64,000 nucleotides of DNA from Enterovibrio sp045679545 (GTDB lineage Bacteria > Pseudomonadota > Gammaproteobacteria > Enterobacterales > Vibrionaceae), in assembly GCF_045679545.1 (NCBI RefSeq), contig NZ_CP166194.1:2418001-2482000 (forward strand). Reading direction: 5' to 3'. Every line of letters starts with the position of its first letter. Positions within the stretch are counted from its first letter, which is position 1. Positions 18,202 to 26,895 of this stretch are shown here, one piece after another. A program made the translations under genes and the position numbers. The notes beneath the pieces are model-generated. The model was not told the DNA's origin. It worked only from the letters and a program-made list of their open reading frames with translations, and did no database searches.

Positions 18202-19416
18202 ATGACAGGCGGACAAATTGGTAACGTAGATCTGGTTAAACAGTTGAACGGTGCCGCCGTTTATCGACTTATCGACCAACAAGGCCCGATTTCTCGAATC
18301 CAAATTGCTGATGTGAGCAGTCTTGCTCCAGCAAGTGTTACCAAAATTACCCGCCAGTTGCTTGAGCGCGGCCTAATCAAAGAGGTCGCGCAACAAGCGT
18401 CCACAGGCGGTCGACGAGCCATCTCGCTGACCACCGAATGCGCCCCTTTCCATTCCCTTGCTGTGCGACTCGGCCGTGACCGCATCGAGCTCACGCTGTT
18501 CGACTTGTCGGGCAAGCCTCTGGCCGAGCACGACGAACCGTTCCATTACCCTAATCAAGAGACGCTCATTGAAGGTCTTCTCTATCACCTTCATAGCTTC
18601 CTCGCCAGCCAGCAAGACATTGTCAAAGAACTGATTGCCGTGGCGATTTCGCTACCCGGCCTCGTCGATGCCGAAACAGGTATCGTCGAATACATGCCAC
18701 ATATTGCCATCGACAAATTACCGTTAAGTGACTTAATTCGTGACGAATTTGGTGTGCAATGTTACATCGGTAATGACACACGCGGTCAGGCATTGGCAGA
18801 ACATTATTTCGGGGTGAGTAAAAATTATTACGACACCCTGCTCGTTAGTGTTCACAATGGGGCAGGCGCCGGTATTATCGTTAACGGTCAGGTGTTCTTG
18901 GGCTATAACCGTAACGTTGGCGAAATTGGGCACATTCAAATCGACCCACTTGGCAAGAAATGCCAGTGCGGTAACTTTGGCTGCCTAGAAACGGTTGCGT
19001 CAAACCCCGCCATTATTGAACATGCGCAGCAACTGTTGGCTCAAGGTCATGAGAGTATGCTTCAAGGCAAAAAAGACCTTAATGTTTCTGACATCTGCCG
19101 CGCCGCTGTTGCTGGTGATGAGCTAGCACGTCAGGTGCTAGTCAAGGTCGGTAATCACTTAGGCAAAGCCATCGCCATGACGATTAACCTGTTTAATCCT
19201 CAGCAAATCGTCATTTCAGGAGAGATCACCGAGGCAAAAAGCGTGGTATTCCCAGCCATTCAACGTTGCGTAGAAAACCAATCGCTGAGAGCTTTCCACC
19301 AGAATCTTCCTGTTGTAGCTGCGAGCTTGTCATCCACACCGACACTCGGTGCATTTGCCTTGGTTAAACGCGCCATGCTAAACGGCATCTTGCTTCAGAA
19401 ACTGCTCGAAGACTAA
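18202..19416 (+). CDS. nagC: ROK-family transcriptional repressor NagC
   Basis: A 404-residue regulator. The N-terminal winged helix (about 15-80) holds ISRIQIADVSSLAPASVTKITRQL. The ROK domain has the ATPase-like motif SVHNGAGAGIIVNGQ and zinc site CQCGNFGCLE (from residue 254). It binds GlcNAc-6-P, which releases DNA; expected targets are nagE/nagB here and chitin genes elsewhere. It regulates the operon it ends. Two hairpins follow. Confidence 0.95.
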   Translation: MTGGQIGNVDLVKQLNGAAVYRLIDQQGPISRIQIADVSSLAPASVTKITRQLLERGLIKEVAQQASTGGRRAISLTTECAPFHSLAVRLGRDRIELTLFDLSGKPLAEHDEPFHYPNQETLIEGLLYHLHSFLASQQDIVKELIAVAISLPGLVDAETGIVEYMPHIAIDKLPLSDLIRDEFGVQCYIGNDTRGQALAEHYFGVSKNYYDTLLVSVHNGAGAGIIVNGQVFLGYNRNVGEIGHIQIDPLGKKCQCGNFGCLETVASNPAIIEHAQQLLAQGHESMLQGKKDLNVSDICRAAVAGDELARQVLVKVGNHLGKAIAMTINLFNPQQIVISGEITEAKSVVFPAIQRCVENQSLRAFHQNLPVVAASLSSTPTLGAFALVKRAMLNGILLQKLLED

Positions 19417-19435
19417 AACTCTGTTACACAATGAG

Positions 19436-19455
19436 CGCTCAGATTGAGCGTTTTT
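19436..19455 (+). terminator. Intrinsic terminator of nagBAC
   Basis: Stem CGCTCA/TGAGCG, loop GAT, then T5, starting 20 bases after the nagC stop. Confidence 0.75.
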
Positions 19456-19466
19456 ATGCTTTGCTT

Positions 19467-19499
19467 CATAGGCAACACTGGTTAACCGTGTTGCCTATG
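19467..19499. repeat. Perfect 12-bp inverted repeat downstream of nagC
   Basis: Arms CATAGGCAACAC and GTGTTGCCTATG with 9-base loop TGGTTAACC, itself nearly palindromic, followed by TTTTATTATAC. Probably a second terminator; it could also be a protein site. It does not resemble integron attC repeats. Confidence 0.65.
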
Positions 19500-19606
19500 T
19501 TTTATTATACTGTTTAAATTCTTATCATTTTCTGTTGGTTAGGCCACCTTTCCTATCAGGTTTGGGCTAACACGCGTCATTCTTTCGCAAGGAAAACATC
19601 ATACCC

Positions 19607-21175
19607 ATGGATCTCGCTATTATTGCCGTCGCATTTTTCAGTGGTTTTATAATGCTTCGCTGCCACATGCCACCACTTGTCGGTTTCTTGATCGCGGGTT
19701 TTGGCTTACATGCGGCAGGATTTACCTCTACCCCCTTGATCCAGACACTCGCCGATTTGGGTGTCACCTTGCTGCTGTTTACTATTGGCCTAAAACTAGA
19801 CGTTAAGTCTCTGCTCAATAAAGAAATCTGGTTTGGCGCCACACTGCACAATGTGATGACAACCGCGCTATTCTCACTTTGCTTGTTAGGCTTTAAAGCT
19901 GTCGGACTGTCGGCCTTTGCCGGCCTTGCGCTAAATGACATTGTACTCGTAGCCTTTGCTCTCTCCTTCTCCAGTACCGTTTTTGCCATTAAAGCTCTGC
20001 AAGAGAAAGGAGAAATGAACGCCACCTACGGTACGTTAGCCATTGGTGTCCTGATCATGCAGGACATCTTCGCCGTAATATTCCTGACCATTGCTTCAGG
20101 GAAAGTGCCGGGCATTGAAGCTTTGCTGTTATTTGCACTGCCATTGGTTCGCCCATTGTTCTTCAAAATATTGGATCGCGTCGGTCACGGTGAAGTATTA
20201 GTGCTTTACGGCGTATTCCTCGCATTGGTCGCTGGGGCGGGGTTTTTCGATGCCGTCGGCGTGAAAGCAGACCTTGGTGCACTTATCTTGGGCATGATGA
20301 TGGCTGCGCACCCACGTGCGTCTGAAATGGCCAAATCATTGTTCAACCTGAAAGAGCTCTTTCTGGTGTGCTTTTTCCTCAATATCGGCTTATCAGAACA
20401 ACCGACCTTGCAAGGGCTGATGATTGCACTGTTGCTGTTGTTGCTGCTGCCACTCAAAGGCTTGCTCTACTACGTCATATTCAATGGCTTCAAATTTCGT
20501 GTCCGCACCTCACTATTCGCCACCCTCACGCTGTTTAACTACAGCGAATTTGGCTTAATTGTGGGAGGCATCGCCTACCAAATGGGCATCATGCCAGGCA
20601 GTATCTTAGTCGCCATCGCCATCGCTGTATCTCTATCCTTTATGCTGGCAGCGCCGCTGAATACATTCAGCCATAAGATATACGGGGCGGTATCAAAACG
20701 CTTCCCTGACCCATTGCCTGAGAAAATTCATCATAACGATCAGTTAATTAATCTCGGTGATGCCTCCGTCGTTATTATCGGCATGGGACGCATTGGCAGC
20801 GGGGCATATGATGAGCTTTCTCAAGAATACCCAGAAAAAGTGCTAGGCATTGAAGCGCGGGAGGATTCGGTCGCCAATCATCGCGAATGCGGCAGGAATG
20901 TTATTCATGGTGATGCCACTGACCCCGACTTTTGGTCTCGTGTCACCTCATCTCGTCATATTGAGCTGATCCTACTCGCCATGCCTAACAGCCAAGCCAA
21001 CACCTTGGCCATGGAGCAGATCAATCAATTGGGATTCAATGGCAAAGTTGCCGCCATTGCCAAATACGTTGATGAACTTGAGCAATTGAAAGCGCTTGGC
21101 GTTAACGAAGCCTATAACATTTACAATGAAGCTGGCGCTGGTTTCGCTCGTCATGTGAAAGACCAACTGCTTTAA
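19607..21175 (+). CDS. CPA2/Kef-type cation:proton antiporter with TrkA-N domain
   Basis: A 522-residue membrane protein. Residues 1-370 hold about 11-12 membrane helices of the Na+/H+ exchanger (CPA2) fold, with the LPPLVGFLIAG-like entry (MPPLVGFLIAGFG) and the GVKADLGALILGMMMA motif. The C-terminus (about 385-520) is an RCK/TrkA-N Rossmann domain: VVIIGMGRIGSGAYDEL, then EAREDSV and HGDATDPDFW. This architecture suggests ligand-gated K+ or Na+ efflux. It resembles YbaL/KefB relatives without being a clear ortholog. Monocistronic, between nagC and asnB. Confidence 0.85.
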   Translation: MDLAIIAVAFFSGFIMLRCHMPPLVGFLIAGFGLHAAGFTSTPLIQTLADLGVTLLLFTIGLKLDVKSLLNKEIWFGATLHNVMTTALFSLCLLGFKAVGLSAFAGLALNDIVLVAFALSFSSTVFAIKALQEKGEMNATYGTLAIGVLIMQDIFAVIFLTIASGKVPGIEALLLFALPLVRPLFFKILDRVGHGEVLVLYGVFLALVAGAGFFDAVGVKADLGALILGMMMAAHPRASEMAKSLFNLKELFLVCFFLNIGLSEQPTLQGLMIALLLLLLLPLKGLLYYVIFNGFKFRVRTSLFATLTLFNYSEFGLIVGGIAYQMGIMPGSILVAIAIAVSLSFMLAAPLNTFSHKIYGAVSKRFPDPLPEKIHHNDQLINLGDASVVIIGMGRIGSGAYDELSQEYPEKVLGIEAREDSVANHRECGRNVIHGDATDPDFWSRVTSSRHIELILLAMPNSQANTLAMEQINQLGFNGKVAAIAKYVDELEQLKALGVNEAYNIYNEAGAGFARHVKDQLL

Positions 21176-21253
21176 CCACGATTCTGAAATTCTTGGCCGC
21201 GCTTGTACTTTGCCAATGCAAAAGCGGTCACAAAACAACCGCAAACATTAATT

Positions 21254-21283
21254 CATTCACCAAAACGACGCTTTTGGTGAATG
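21254..21283. repeat. Perfect 12-bp inverted repeat between antiporter and asnB
   Basis: Arms CATTCACCAAAA and TTTTGGTGAATG with loop CGACGC. As RNA it is a strong hairpin 78 bases past the antiporter stop; no T-run follows outside the arm. It may be a terminator or an operator upstream of asnB (138 bases before its start). Confidence 0.65.
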
Positions 21284-21420
21284 AAATTGATTTACACATC
21301 GGATTTATTATTTTTATCTTCATAACTGGTTGCATTTTTCTATCAAATTGGCAAATTGAAGACAATACAAAATTGAAACGCGTTTATGATGCGTGCATTA
21401 GGGAAGTTTGAGAGGGAATT

Positions 21421-23094
21421 ATGTGTTCTGTATTTGGCATTTTGGATATTAAATCAGATGCGTCCGCGCTACGCGAATCTGCCTTGGAAATGTCCAAGAA
21501 GTTACGCCACCGCGGTCCAGACTGGTCCGGCATTTACTCGTCCGAGCGTGCAATTTTGGCGCACGAACGTCTCGCAATCGTTGGTTTGAACAGCGGCGCT
21601 CAACCCCTTTATAGCCCTGATGGCAAGTTGATCCTCGCGGTTAACGGTGAGATCTACAACCACAAAGAAATCCGCGCACGTTACGAAGACAAATACGAAT
21701 TTCAAACCGATTCAGATTGTGAAGTCATTCTGGCGTTGTACCAAGACATGGGTGCAGATTTGCTTGAAGAACTAAACGGCATTTTCGCTTTTGTTCTCTA
21801 TGACGAAGAAAAAGATGAGTATCTAGTTGGTCGCGACCACATTGGTATTATTCCGCTTTACCAAGGCTATGATGAGTACGGCAACTACTATGTTGCATCA
21901 GAAATGAAAGCACTCGTGCCTGTGTGTAAAACCATCAGCGAATTCCCTCCAGGTTCGTACTACCGCTCTCAAGATGCGGAGCCACAGCGCTACTACATTC
22001 GTGATTGGAACGAATACGCGGCTGTGCAGAACAACTCCACCAGCAAAGAAGAGCTAACAGAAGCATTGGAAGCTGCGGTAAAACGACAGTTGATGACTGA
22101 CGTGCCTTACGGTGTATTGCTGTCGGGCGGTCTAGACTCGTCAATCACCTCCGCAGTTGCGAAACGCTACGCGGCAATGCGTATCGAAGATGATGAGCAA
22201 TCAGCAGCATGGTGGCCACAACTTCACTCGTTTGCCATCGGCCTTGAAGGCGCTCCCGATCTAAAAGCCGCACGCGAAGTGGCAGATCAAATTGGTACCG
22301 TTCACCATGAAATGACGTACACCATTCAAGAAGGTTTGGACGCCATTCGTGACGTGATTTATCACATTGAAACCTACGATGTCACCACCATCCGCGCATC
22401 AACCCCAATGTACCTGTTGGGACGTAAAATCAAAGCAATGGGCATCAAAATGGTGCTTTCTGGTGAAGGTGCTGATGAAATCTTCGGTGGTTATCTTTAC
22501 TTCCACAAAGCGCCAAATGCAAAAGAGTTCCACGAAGAAACCGTGCGTAAGCTGCTTGCGCTGAACATGTTTGACTGTGCACGTGCCAACAAATCACTGG
22601 CCGCATGGGGTGTTGAAGGTCGTGTACCTTTCCTCGACAAAGAGTTCATCGACGTGGCAATGCGACTAAACCCGGCAGACAAAATGTGTGGCAACGGCAA
22701 AATGGAGAAGCACATTCTTCGTGAGTGTTTCGAGCACTATTTGCCAGAGGCGATTGCATGGCGCCAAAAAGAGCAGTTCTCTGATGGCGTAGGCTATGGC
22801 TGGATTGATACATTGAAAGCTGTTGCTAACGAGAAAATCTCTGATCAGCAAATGGAAACAGCCAGCTACCGTTTCCCTTGCAACACGCCAACAACCAAAG
22901 AAGCTTACGTTTACCGTGAGATCTTTGAAGAATTGTTCCCACTGCCATCAGCTGTAGAGTGTGTACCAGGTGGCCCGTCAATCGCATGTTCAAGTGCGAA
23001 GGCTATCGAGTGGGATGAAAGCTTCAAAAACGCCGCAGACCCATCAGGTCGTGCGATTGCAGCTGTTCACAACGAAGCCTACTCAAAAGCATAA
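21421..23094 (+). CDS. asnB: Asparagine synthase B (glutamine-hydrolysing)
   Basis: A 557-residue enzyme with an N-terminal class II glutamine amidotransferase domain. The nucleophile Cys2 is exposed after Met removal (MCSVFGILD); RHRGPDWSG and AVNGEIYNH line the site. The C-terminal ATP-pyrophosphatase synthetase domain has its PP-loop LSGGLDSS near 234-240 and later LSGEGADEIFGGYLYF. It makes asparagine from aspartate, glutamine and ATP. Length and gene order after nagBAC match E. coli asnB. Stop followed by a strong terminator. Confidence 0.97.
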   Translation: MCSVFGILDIKSDASALRESALEMSKKLRHRGPDWSGIYSSERAILAHERLAIVGLNSGAQPLYSPDGKLILAVNGEIYNHKEIRARYEDKYEFQTDSDCEVILALYQDMGADLLEELNGIFAFVLYDEEKDEYLVGRDHIGIIPLYQGYDEYGNYYVASEMKALVPVCKTISEFPPGSYYRSQDAEPQRYYIRDWNEYAAVQNNSTSKEELTEALEAAVKRQLMTDVPYGVLLSGGLDSSITSAVAKRYAAMRIEDDEQSAAWWPQLHSFAIGLEGAPDLKAAREVADQIGTVHHEMTYTIQEGLDAIRDVIYHIETYDVTTIRASTPMYLLGRKIKAMGIKMVLSGEGADEIFGGYLYFHKAPNAKEFHEETVRKLLALNMFDCARANKSLAAWGVEGRVPFLDKEFIDVAMRLNPADKMCGNGKMEKHILRECFEHYLPEAIAWRQKEQFSDGVGYGWIDTLKAVANEKISDQQMETASYRFPCNTPTTKEAYVYREIFEELFPLPSAVECVPGGPSIACSSAKAIEWDESFKNAADPSGRAIAAVHNEAYSKA

Positions 23095-23112
23095 ACATCA
23101 GTACCCACCAAT

Positions 23113-23139
23113 AAAAAACCGCCATCACGGCGGTTTTTT
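23113..23139. terminator. Bidirectional terminator between asnB and gsk
   Basis: A6-CCGCC stem with GGCGG-T6, loop ATCAC. It serves asnB on plus and can serve gsk on minus. Confidence 0.85.
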
Positions 23140-23289
23140 ATTTTGCGTCTGTAACAAAGAGCAGTTATCTCAACGCATTTGGCACCAAGGCAAGACGATG
23201 AAACTGAGACTGCTCAGAAACTTCGTTCACTAAGCGACTGATAGAATCCATAAAGTCAACGCAGCATCAGTGCCCAATAAGGTTGAGAT

Positions 23290-24594
23290 TTAGCGTTCCC
23301 AGTAAGCTTCTTCCAGAGAATCTTCTCTTTCTGGCAAGCCACGAGAAAGACGCGGAGAATGCTGCGCCAACACTTCATAACTCACTCGGTTTGCGTACTT
23401 ACACACCTGTGAAAACGAACTGTAAGTCAGGAACTGATGCACGTGCTTGCTCGAGTTTGGCACGTTATCGCGATGGTAACGGTTGGCAGACATATCGTGC
23501 AGTACCGCTGACAACGCACCATCACCTGCACCGTTGGTATTTTTAATACGCTCTGGGCCACCCATGTAAGGCGCTATGTGTGAGTAAACCTTCACTGGAT
23601 TTACACACTGATCTTTCATCATTGGGCGGCTGAATTCATAGCGGTTGAACTCAGCAATAGAACCTGGAAGCAACGGCAATGAAGTCTCTCGCTTGGCGTC
23701 ATCATCGGTGTAACCTGCCATGTAAAGACCGATTGGGCCTGCGGTGCAAAGCACCATGTCGACCCACTCTAGCGTTTTATCTGCCGCAACCAATGGATCA
23801 GATTCGCCCGTTAAAGCTTCGGCTTCTTCTTCGTTCATCGCAACCACGGATACGTGCTCTGCCAAGAACTCGCGCCACCATTGCGGATTATTCTGAATAA
23901 CGTATTTGGTGCCCATGGTCATCACAACCGGCACGTCGTATTTCTTCGCGTATTCGATTGCCTTCATGGTTGCTTCAGGCATTGGGTCGCCTTCCTTGCA
24001 ACGCACTAAATAGGCAGTCAGCACCAGTGCCGACGCATTTTTAAAGATGTGCTCAGGAATAGACTCTGGTGTCAGCTGATTCATCAGCCCTTCGCTAATG
24101 GCAAAGGTACGCTCGCCCTCTTCACTGATCAGCGCATAACAACGACCAATTGGGCCTTGCACTGCTTCAAGGTAGTTCAGATCCATTCGGCTAGACGTAT
24201 TGCACAAGTAGCGGTAAGAGTAGCTACCAATGGTGATATCGCGGCTCATCACACCAAGAAGAATCGACTTGTCGTCGGCCAGCGTGGAGTAGTTATGAAG
24301 CGTATTTCCGATCGTACCGCCAGCAAATTCATGAGTAATCATGTTATTGTCTTTGAGTTCTTGATACAGCGCTTCTGCTCGCTTGTCATCAATCACCAAA
24401 GAATGGCCTTTGCTTAATCCATATTTTTCCACGAATTCATCGCTCACCTTGGCTTCAATATCAACCAGCGTTTGGTCAATACCGATAACATGAGGACGTT
24501 TTAGCTTGCGTCGTTCGCTCGCTTGAACAATCAATGGATCGCGGGCATGTACCGGAAAATAGTGCTTAGACTTGCGTTGGCCTGGGAATTTCAT
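23290..24594 (-). CDS. gsk: Inosine-guanosine kinase
   Basis: A 434-residue PfkB-family kinase phosphorylating inosine and guanosine in purine salvage. It begins MKFPGQRKSKHYFPVHARDP and runs parallel to E. coli Gsk to the end (GLPEREDSLEEAYWER). The PfkB anion-hole/catalytic motif is NTNGAGDGALSAVL; a GGTIGNTLHN motif lies in the N-terminal half. Downstream of hemH on the same strand (141-base gap), the E. coli neighbourhood without aes. Confidence 0.95.
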   Translation of the reverse strand: MKFPGQRKSKHYFPVHARDPLIVQASERRKLKRPHVIGIDQTLVDIEAKVSDEFVEKYGLSKGHSLVIDDKRAEALYQELKDNNMITHEFAGGTIGNTLHNYSTLADDKSILLGVMSRDITIGSYSYRYLCNTSSRMDLNYLEAVQGPIGRCYALISEEGERTFAISEGLMNQLTPESIPEHIFKNASALVLTAYLVRCKEGDPMPEATMKAIEYAKKYDVPVVMTMGTKYVIQNNPQWWREFLAEHVSVVAMNEEEAEALTGESDPLVAADKTLEWVDMVLCTAGPIGLYMAGYTDDDAKRETSLPLLPGSIAEFNRYEFSRPMMKDQCVNPVKVYSHIAPYMGGPERIKNTNGAGDGALSAVLHDMSANRYHRDNVPNSSKHVHQFLTYSSFSQVCKYANRVSYEVLAQHSPRLSRGLPEREDSLEEAYWER

Positions 24595-24735
24595 GATTCA
24601 ATGCGTCGTAGTAGGGGCGAAAATGAGAATTCTATCACACATATTTGAGGGTGGAATATATCAAATACAATTATACCCGAGCACAAATCACGTGTTCGGG
24701 TATACGTCAGTATTGAATTTACTGGTTGGCAGGGG

Positions 24736-25707
24736 CTACCAATTTTGCGTGTGACGCTCAACCAACTGTTTCATCATGGCAATATGCGCTGGGGAATCAT
24801 TCAAACAAGGAATGAAATTAAAAGTTTCTCCGCCTGCTTCCATAAAAGTTTCATGGCATTGGTCTGAAATTTCTTCCAACGTTTCAAGGCAATCAACCGA
24901 AAATGCAGGCGATATAATATCGAGACGTTTAACACCCTCTTTTGGCAATTGCTCTAACGTTTTGTCGGTATAAGGCTGTAGCCACTCTTCACGGCCGAAA
25001 CGCGATTGGAAAGTGGTCTTTAAAGCCACATCCGTATTAAGACGTTTGATGAGCTTTTCTGTTGTCGCAAGGCAATGTTCACGGTAAGGATCGCCATTGT
25101 CGGCGTAACGCTTTGGAATGCCATGGTAAGAACACACTAACATGTCTGGCTTTCCGTTCTCAGCCCAATGCGCTTCTACCGATTGCGCGAGCGCATCAAT
25201 GTAGCTGTCTTCACTGTAGTAGTGATTAATAAAACGAAACTCTGGCAGGACGGGTTTCGCTTTCAACGATTTAGCCAACTTATCAAACACCGCCGCCGTT
25301 GTAGTGCGAGAGTACTGAGGGTAAAGCGGTAACACCAATATCTTGTTGCAACCTCTTGCTTCCAACGCACTGACCGCTGACGCCAAGCTCGGCGATCCAT
25401 AAGTCATACCAATCTCAACCGGAATATCCAGCATTTGCTCTAGTGCTGCTTTTTGTCGCTTTGAATACACCATGAGCGGTGAGCCTTCATCCATCCACAC
25501 GCTCTGGTAAAGCTTTGCCACTTTTGGTGATCGAACGGGAAGAATGATGCCATGTAACAAGGGACACCAAAGCCAGCGAGTCATATCGACTACGCGGTGA
25601 TCGTGCAAAAATTCACTTAAAAACGCGCTAACTGCTTTTGCTGTTGGCGCGTCGGGTGTGCCAAGGTTAGCCAGCAGAACCCCTACCTTGTTTTCGTTAT
25701 TATCCAT
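24736..25707 (-). CDS. hemH: Ferrochelatase
   Basis: A 323-residue enzyme inserting Fe2+ into protoporphyrin IX, the last heme step. Catalytic His is in CSYHGIPKRY and the Glu in SPAFSVDCLETLEEI. The N-terminal motif KVGVLLANLGTPDAPT is standard. The ATG at 25707 (MDNNENK) has a ribosome site AGG 8 bases upstream; the longer frame to 25761 runs through an intergenic repeat and is not supported. Between adk and gsk as in E. coli. The leader contains an inverted repeat listed separately. Confidence 0.96.
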   Translation of the reverse strand: MDNNENKVGVLLANLGTPDAPTAKAVSAFLSEFLHDHRVVDMTRWLWCPLLHGIILPVRSPKVAKLYQSVWMDEGSPLMVYSKRQKAALEQMLDIPVEIGMTYGSPSLASAVSALEARGCNKILVLPLYPQYSRTTTAAVFDKLAKSLKAKPVLPEFRFINHYYSEDSYIDALAQSVEAHWAENGKPDMLVCSYHGIPKRYADNGDPYREHCLATTEKLIKRLNTDVALKTTFQSRFGREEWLQPYTDKTLEQLPKEGVKRLDIISPAFSVDCLETLEEISDQCHETFMEAGGETFNFIPCLNDSPAHIAMMKQLVERHTQNW

Positions 25708-25729
25708 TTCAACCTGCTTAAATAATATG

Positions 25730-25781
25730 TGATACCTATAGCCAAATAACCTCAACGCCACATTCAGATGATTTGGCTATA
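25730..25781 (-). repeat. Inverted repeat in hemH leader
   Basis: Perfect 11-bp arms TATAGCCAAAT (25737-25747) and ATTTGGCTATA (25771-25781), 23 bases apart, lie 30-74 bases before the hemH start. The left end shares a motif with the region upstream of adk (TGATACCT...AACCTCA). Function unknown. Confidence 0.6.
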
Positions 25782-25922
25782 GATATATTCAACGCAATAA
25801 CCTTCAACGAGATTAACGGCTTTCGCGTCAAAGACAAAGCCCTGACACCAACGACTGTTAACTTGTGCTTTCTGTGACCACATCATCATGAAAGTATTAC
25901 TTCCTCGCTATCTAAAACGATC

Positions 25923-25954
25923 AAAAAAGGGCAACCAGAAGGTTACCCTTTTTG
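25923..25954 (-). terminator. Intrinsic terminator of adk
   Basis: Minus-strand stem GGGTAACC/GGTTGCCC (one T-G pair) with tetraloop TTCT and T6, 17 bases past the adk stop. An opposing T-run makes it usable from both sides. Confidence 0.85.
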
Positions 25955-25970
25955 TATCGAAAAGGAGGGA

Positions 25971-26615
25971 TTAACCCAGTGCTTTTTCGATCGCAGCGCT
26001 TACATCAGAAACTTGCTGTGTTCCATCGAACTTCAGGTATTGTGTGTTACCTGCTTCCGCTTCTTTTTGGTAGTAAGCAATCAGTGGCGAAGTTTGCTCG
26101 TGGTAAACGCCAAGACGTGCCAGAACTGTTTCTTCTTTGTCATCATCGCGAACAACCAGATCTTCACCCGTGATGTCATCTTTACCTTCCACTTTTGGTG
26201 GGTTGTAAACAACATGGTAAGTACGACCAGAAGCTAGGTGCGCACGACGGCCACTCATACGTTCAACGATAACGCTATCTGCAACGTCGAACTCCAGCAC
26301 GTAATCCACATTGACACCGATTTCTTTCAGACCATCAGCCTGCGGAATCGTGCGTGGGAAGCCATCTAATAGGAAGCCTTTCGCACAATCTTCCTGTGCG
26401 ATGCGCTCTTTTACCAGACCCAGAATGATATCGTCAGATACCAATTGACCTGCGTCGATAACCGCTTTCGCCTGTTTGCCCATTTCGGTGCCTGCTTTGA
26501 TTGCAGCACGCAGCATGTCACCAGTGGAAATTTGTGGAATACCATATTTTTCCATGATGAATTGCGCTTGAGTACCTTTACCTGCACCTGGAGCGCCCAG
26601 AAGAATGATGCGCAT
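25971..26615 (-). CDS. adk: Adenylate kinase
   Basis: A 214-residue long-form adenylate kinase balancing AMP, ADP and ATP. P-loop GAPGAGKGTQAQF (residues 7-15), AMP-binding STGDMLRAAI, DGFPRTIPQADGL, and LID domain RRAHLASGRTYHVVYNPP. The LID lacks the four zinc cysteines of Gram-positive enzymes, as usual for gammaproteobacteria. Start ATG 26615 after GGGGATAACT. Between htpG and hemH as in E. coli. Confidence 0.98.
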   Translation of the reverse strand: MRIILLGAPGAGKGTQAQFIMEKYGIPQISTGDMLRAAIKAGTEMGKQAKAVIDAGQLVSDDIILGLVKERIAQEDCAKGFLLDGFPRTIPQADGLKEIGVNVDYVLEFDVADSVIVERMSGRRAHLASGRTYHVVYNPPKVEGKDDITGEDLVVRDDDKEETVLARLGVYHEQTSPLIAYYQKEAEAGNTQYLKFDGTQQVSDVSAAIEKALG

Positions 26616-26672
26616 AGTTATCCCCTTTCTTTACTTTGGAGTTTCGCAAAAACCTGAAACATACACGGTTAT

Positions 26673-26819
26673 TGATACCTAAACAACCTCACGTCCTGAG
26701 TTTTAGCACCTTAGAGCACGTTTCGAGCGGTTTCCCGTTACACGTTCTTCAGGCTGAAATTCTTTCGGTCCAGCAACACTAAAACTGTGTTGTGAGTCTC
26801 GATAAGGGTATTTAGGTAT
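26673..26819. repeat. Inverted-repeat-bounded intergenic segment upstream of adk
   Basis: ATACCTAAA (26675-26683) and TTTAGGTAT (26811-26819) are perfect 9-bp inverted ends, 127 bases apart, between adk and htpG. The left end is close to the hemH leader motif. An internal small hairpin CAACAC/GTGTTG is near 26773-26792. It could be a degenerate small repeat element. Confidence 0.4.
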
Positions 26820-26834
26820 AGGTGTATAACATAA

Positions 26835-26862
26835 GTAAGCCCAGCGTCTGTGCTGGGCTTAC
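26835..26862. terminator. Probable terminator hairpin of htpG
   Basis: Perfect 11-bp stem GTAAGCCCAGC/GCTGGGCTTAC with loop GTCTGT, 34 bases after the htpG stop. No long T-run follows on the minus strand, so termination strength is uncertain. Confidence 0.6.
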
Positions 26863-26895
26863 ACTATTGTTTATCTGTTTATTACTTTGGCGCAA

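Noticed and set aside
19467..19499. Integron attC (VCR-like) site
   Set aside because: It lacks the core sites and about 120-base length of vibrio repeats; it is a simple hairpin.
21193..21411. 72-codon plus-strand frame between the antiporter and asnB
   Set aside because: Non-ATG start, crosses a strong hairpin and the asnB promoter region, no recognisable domain.
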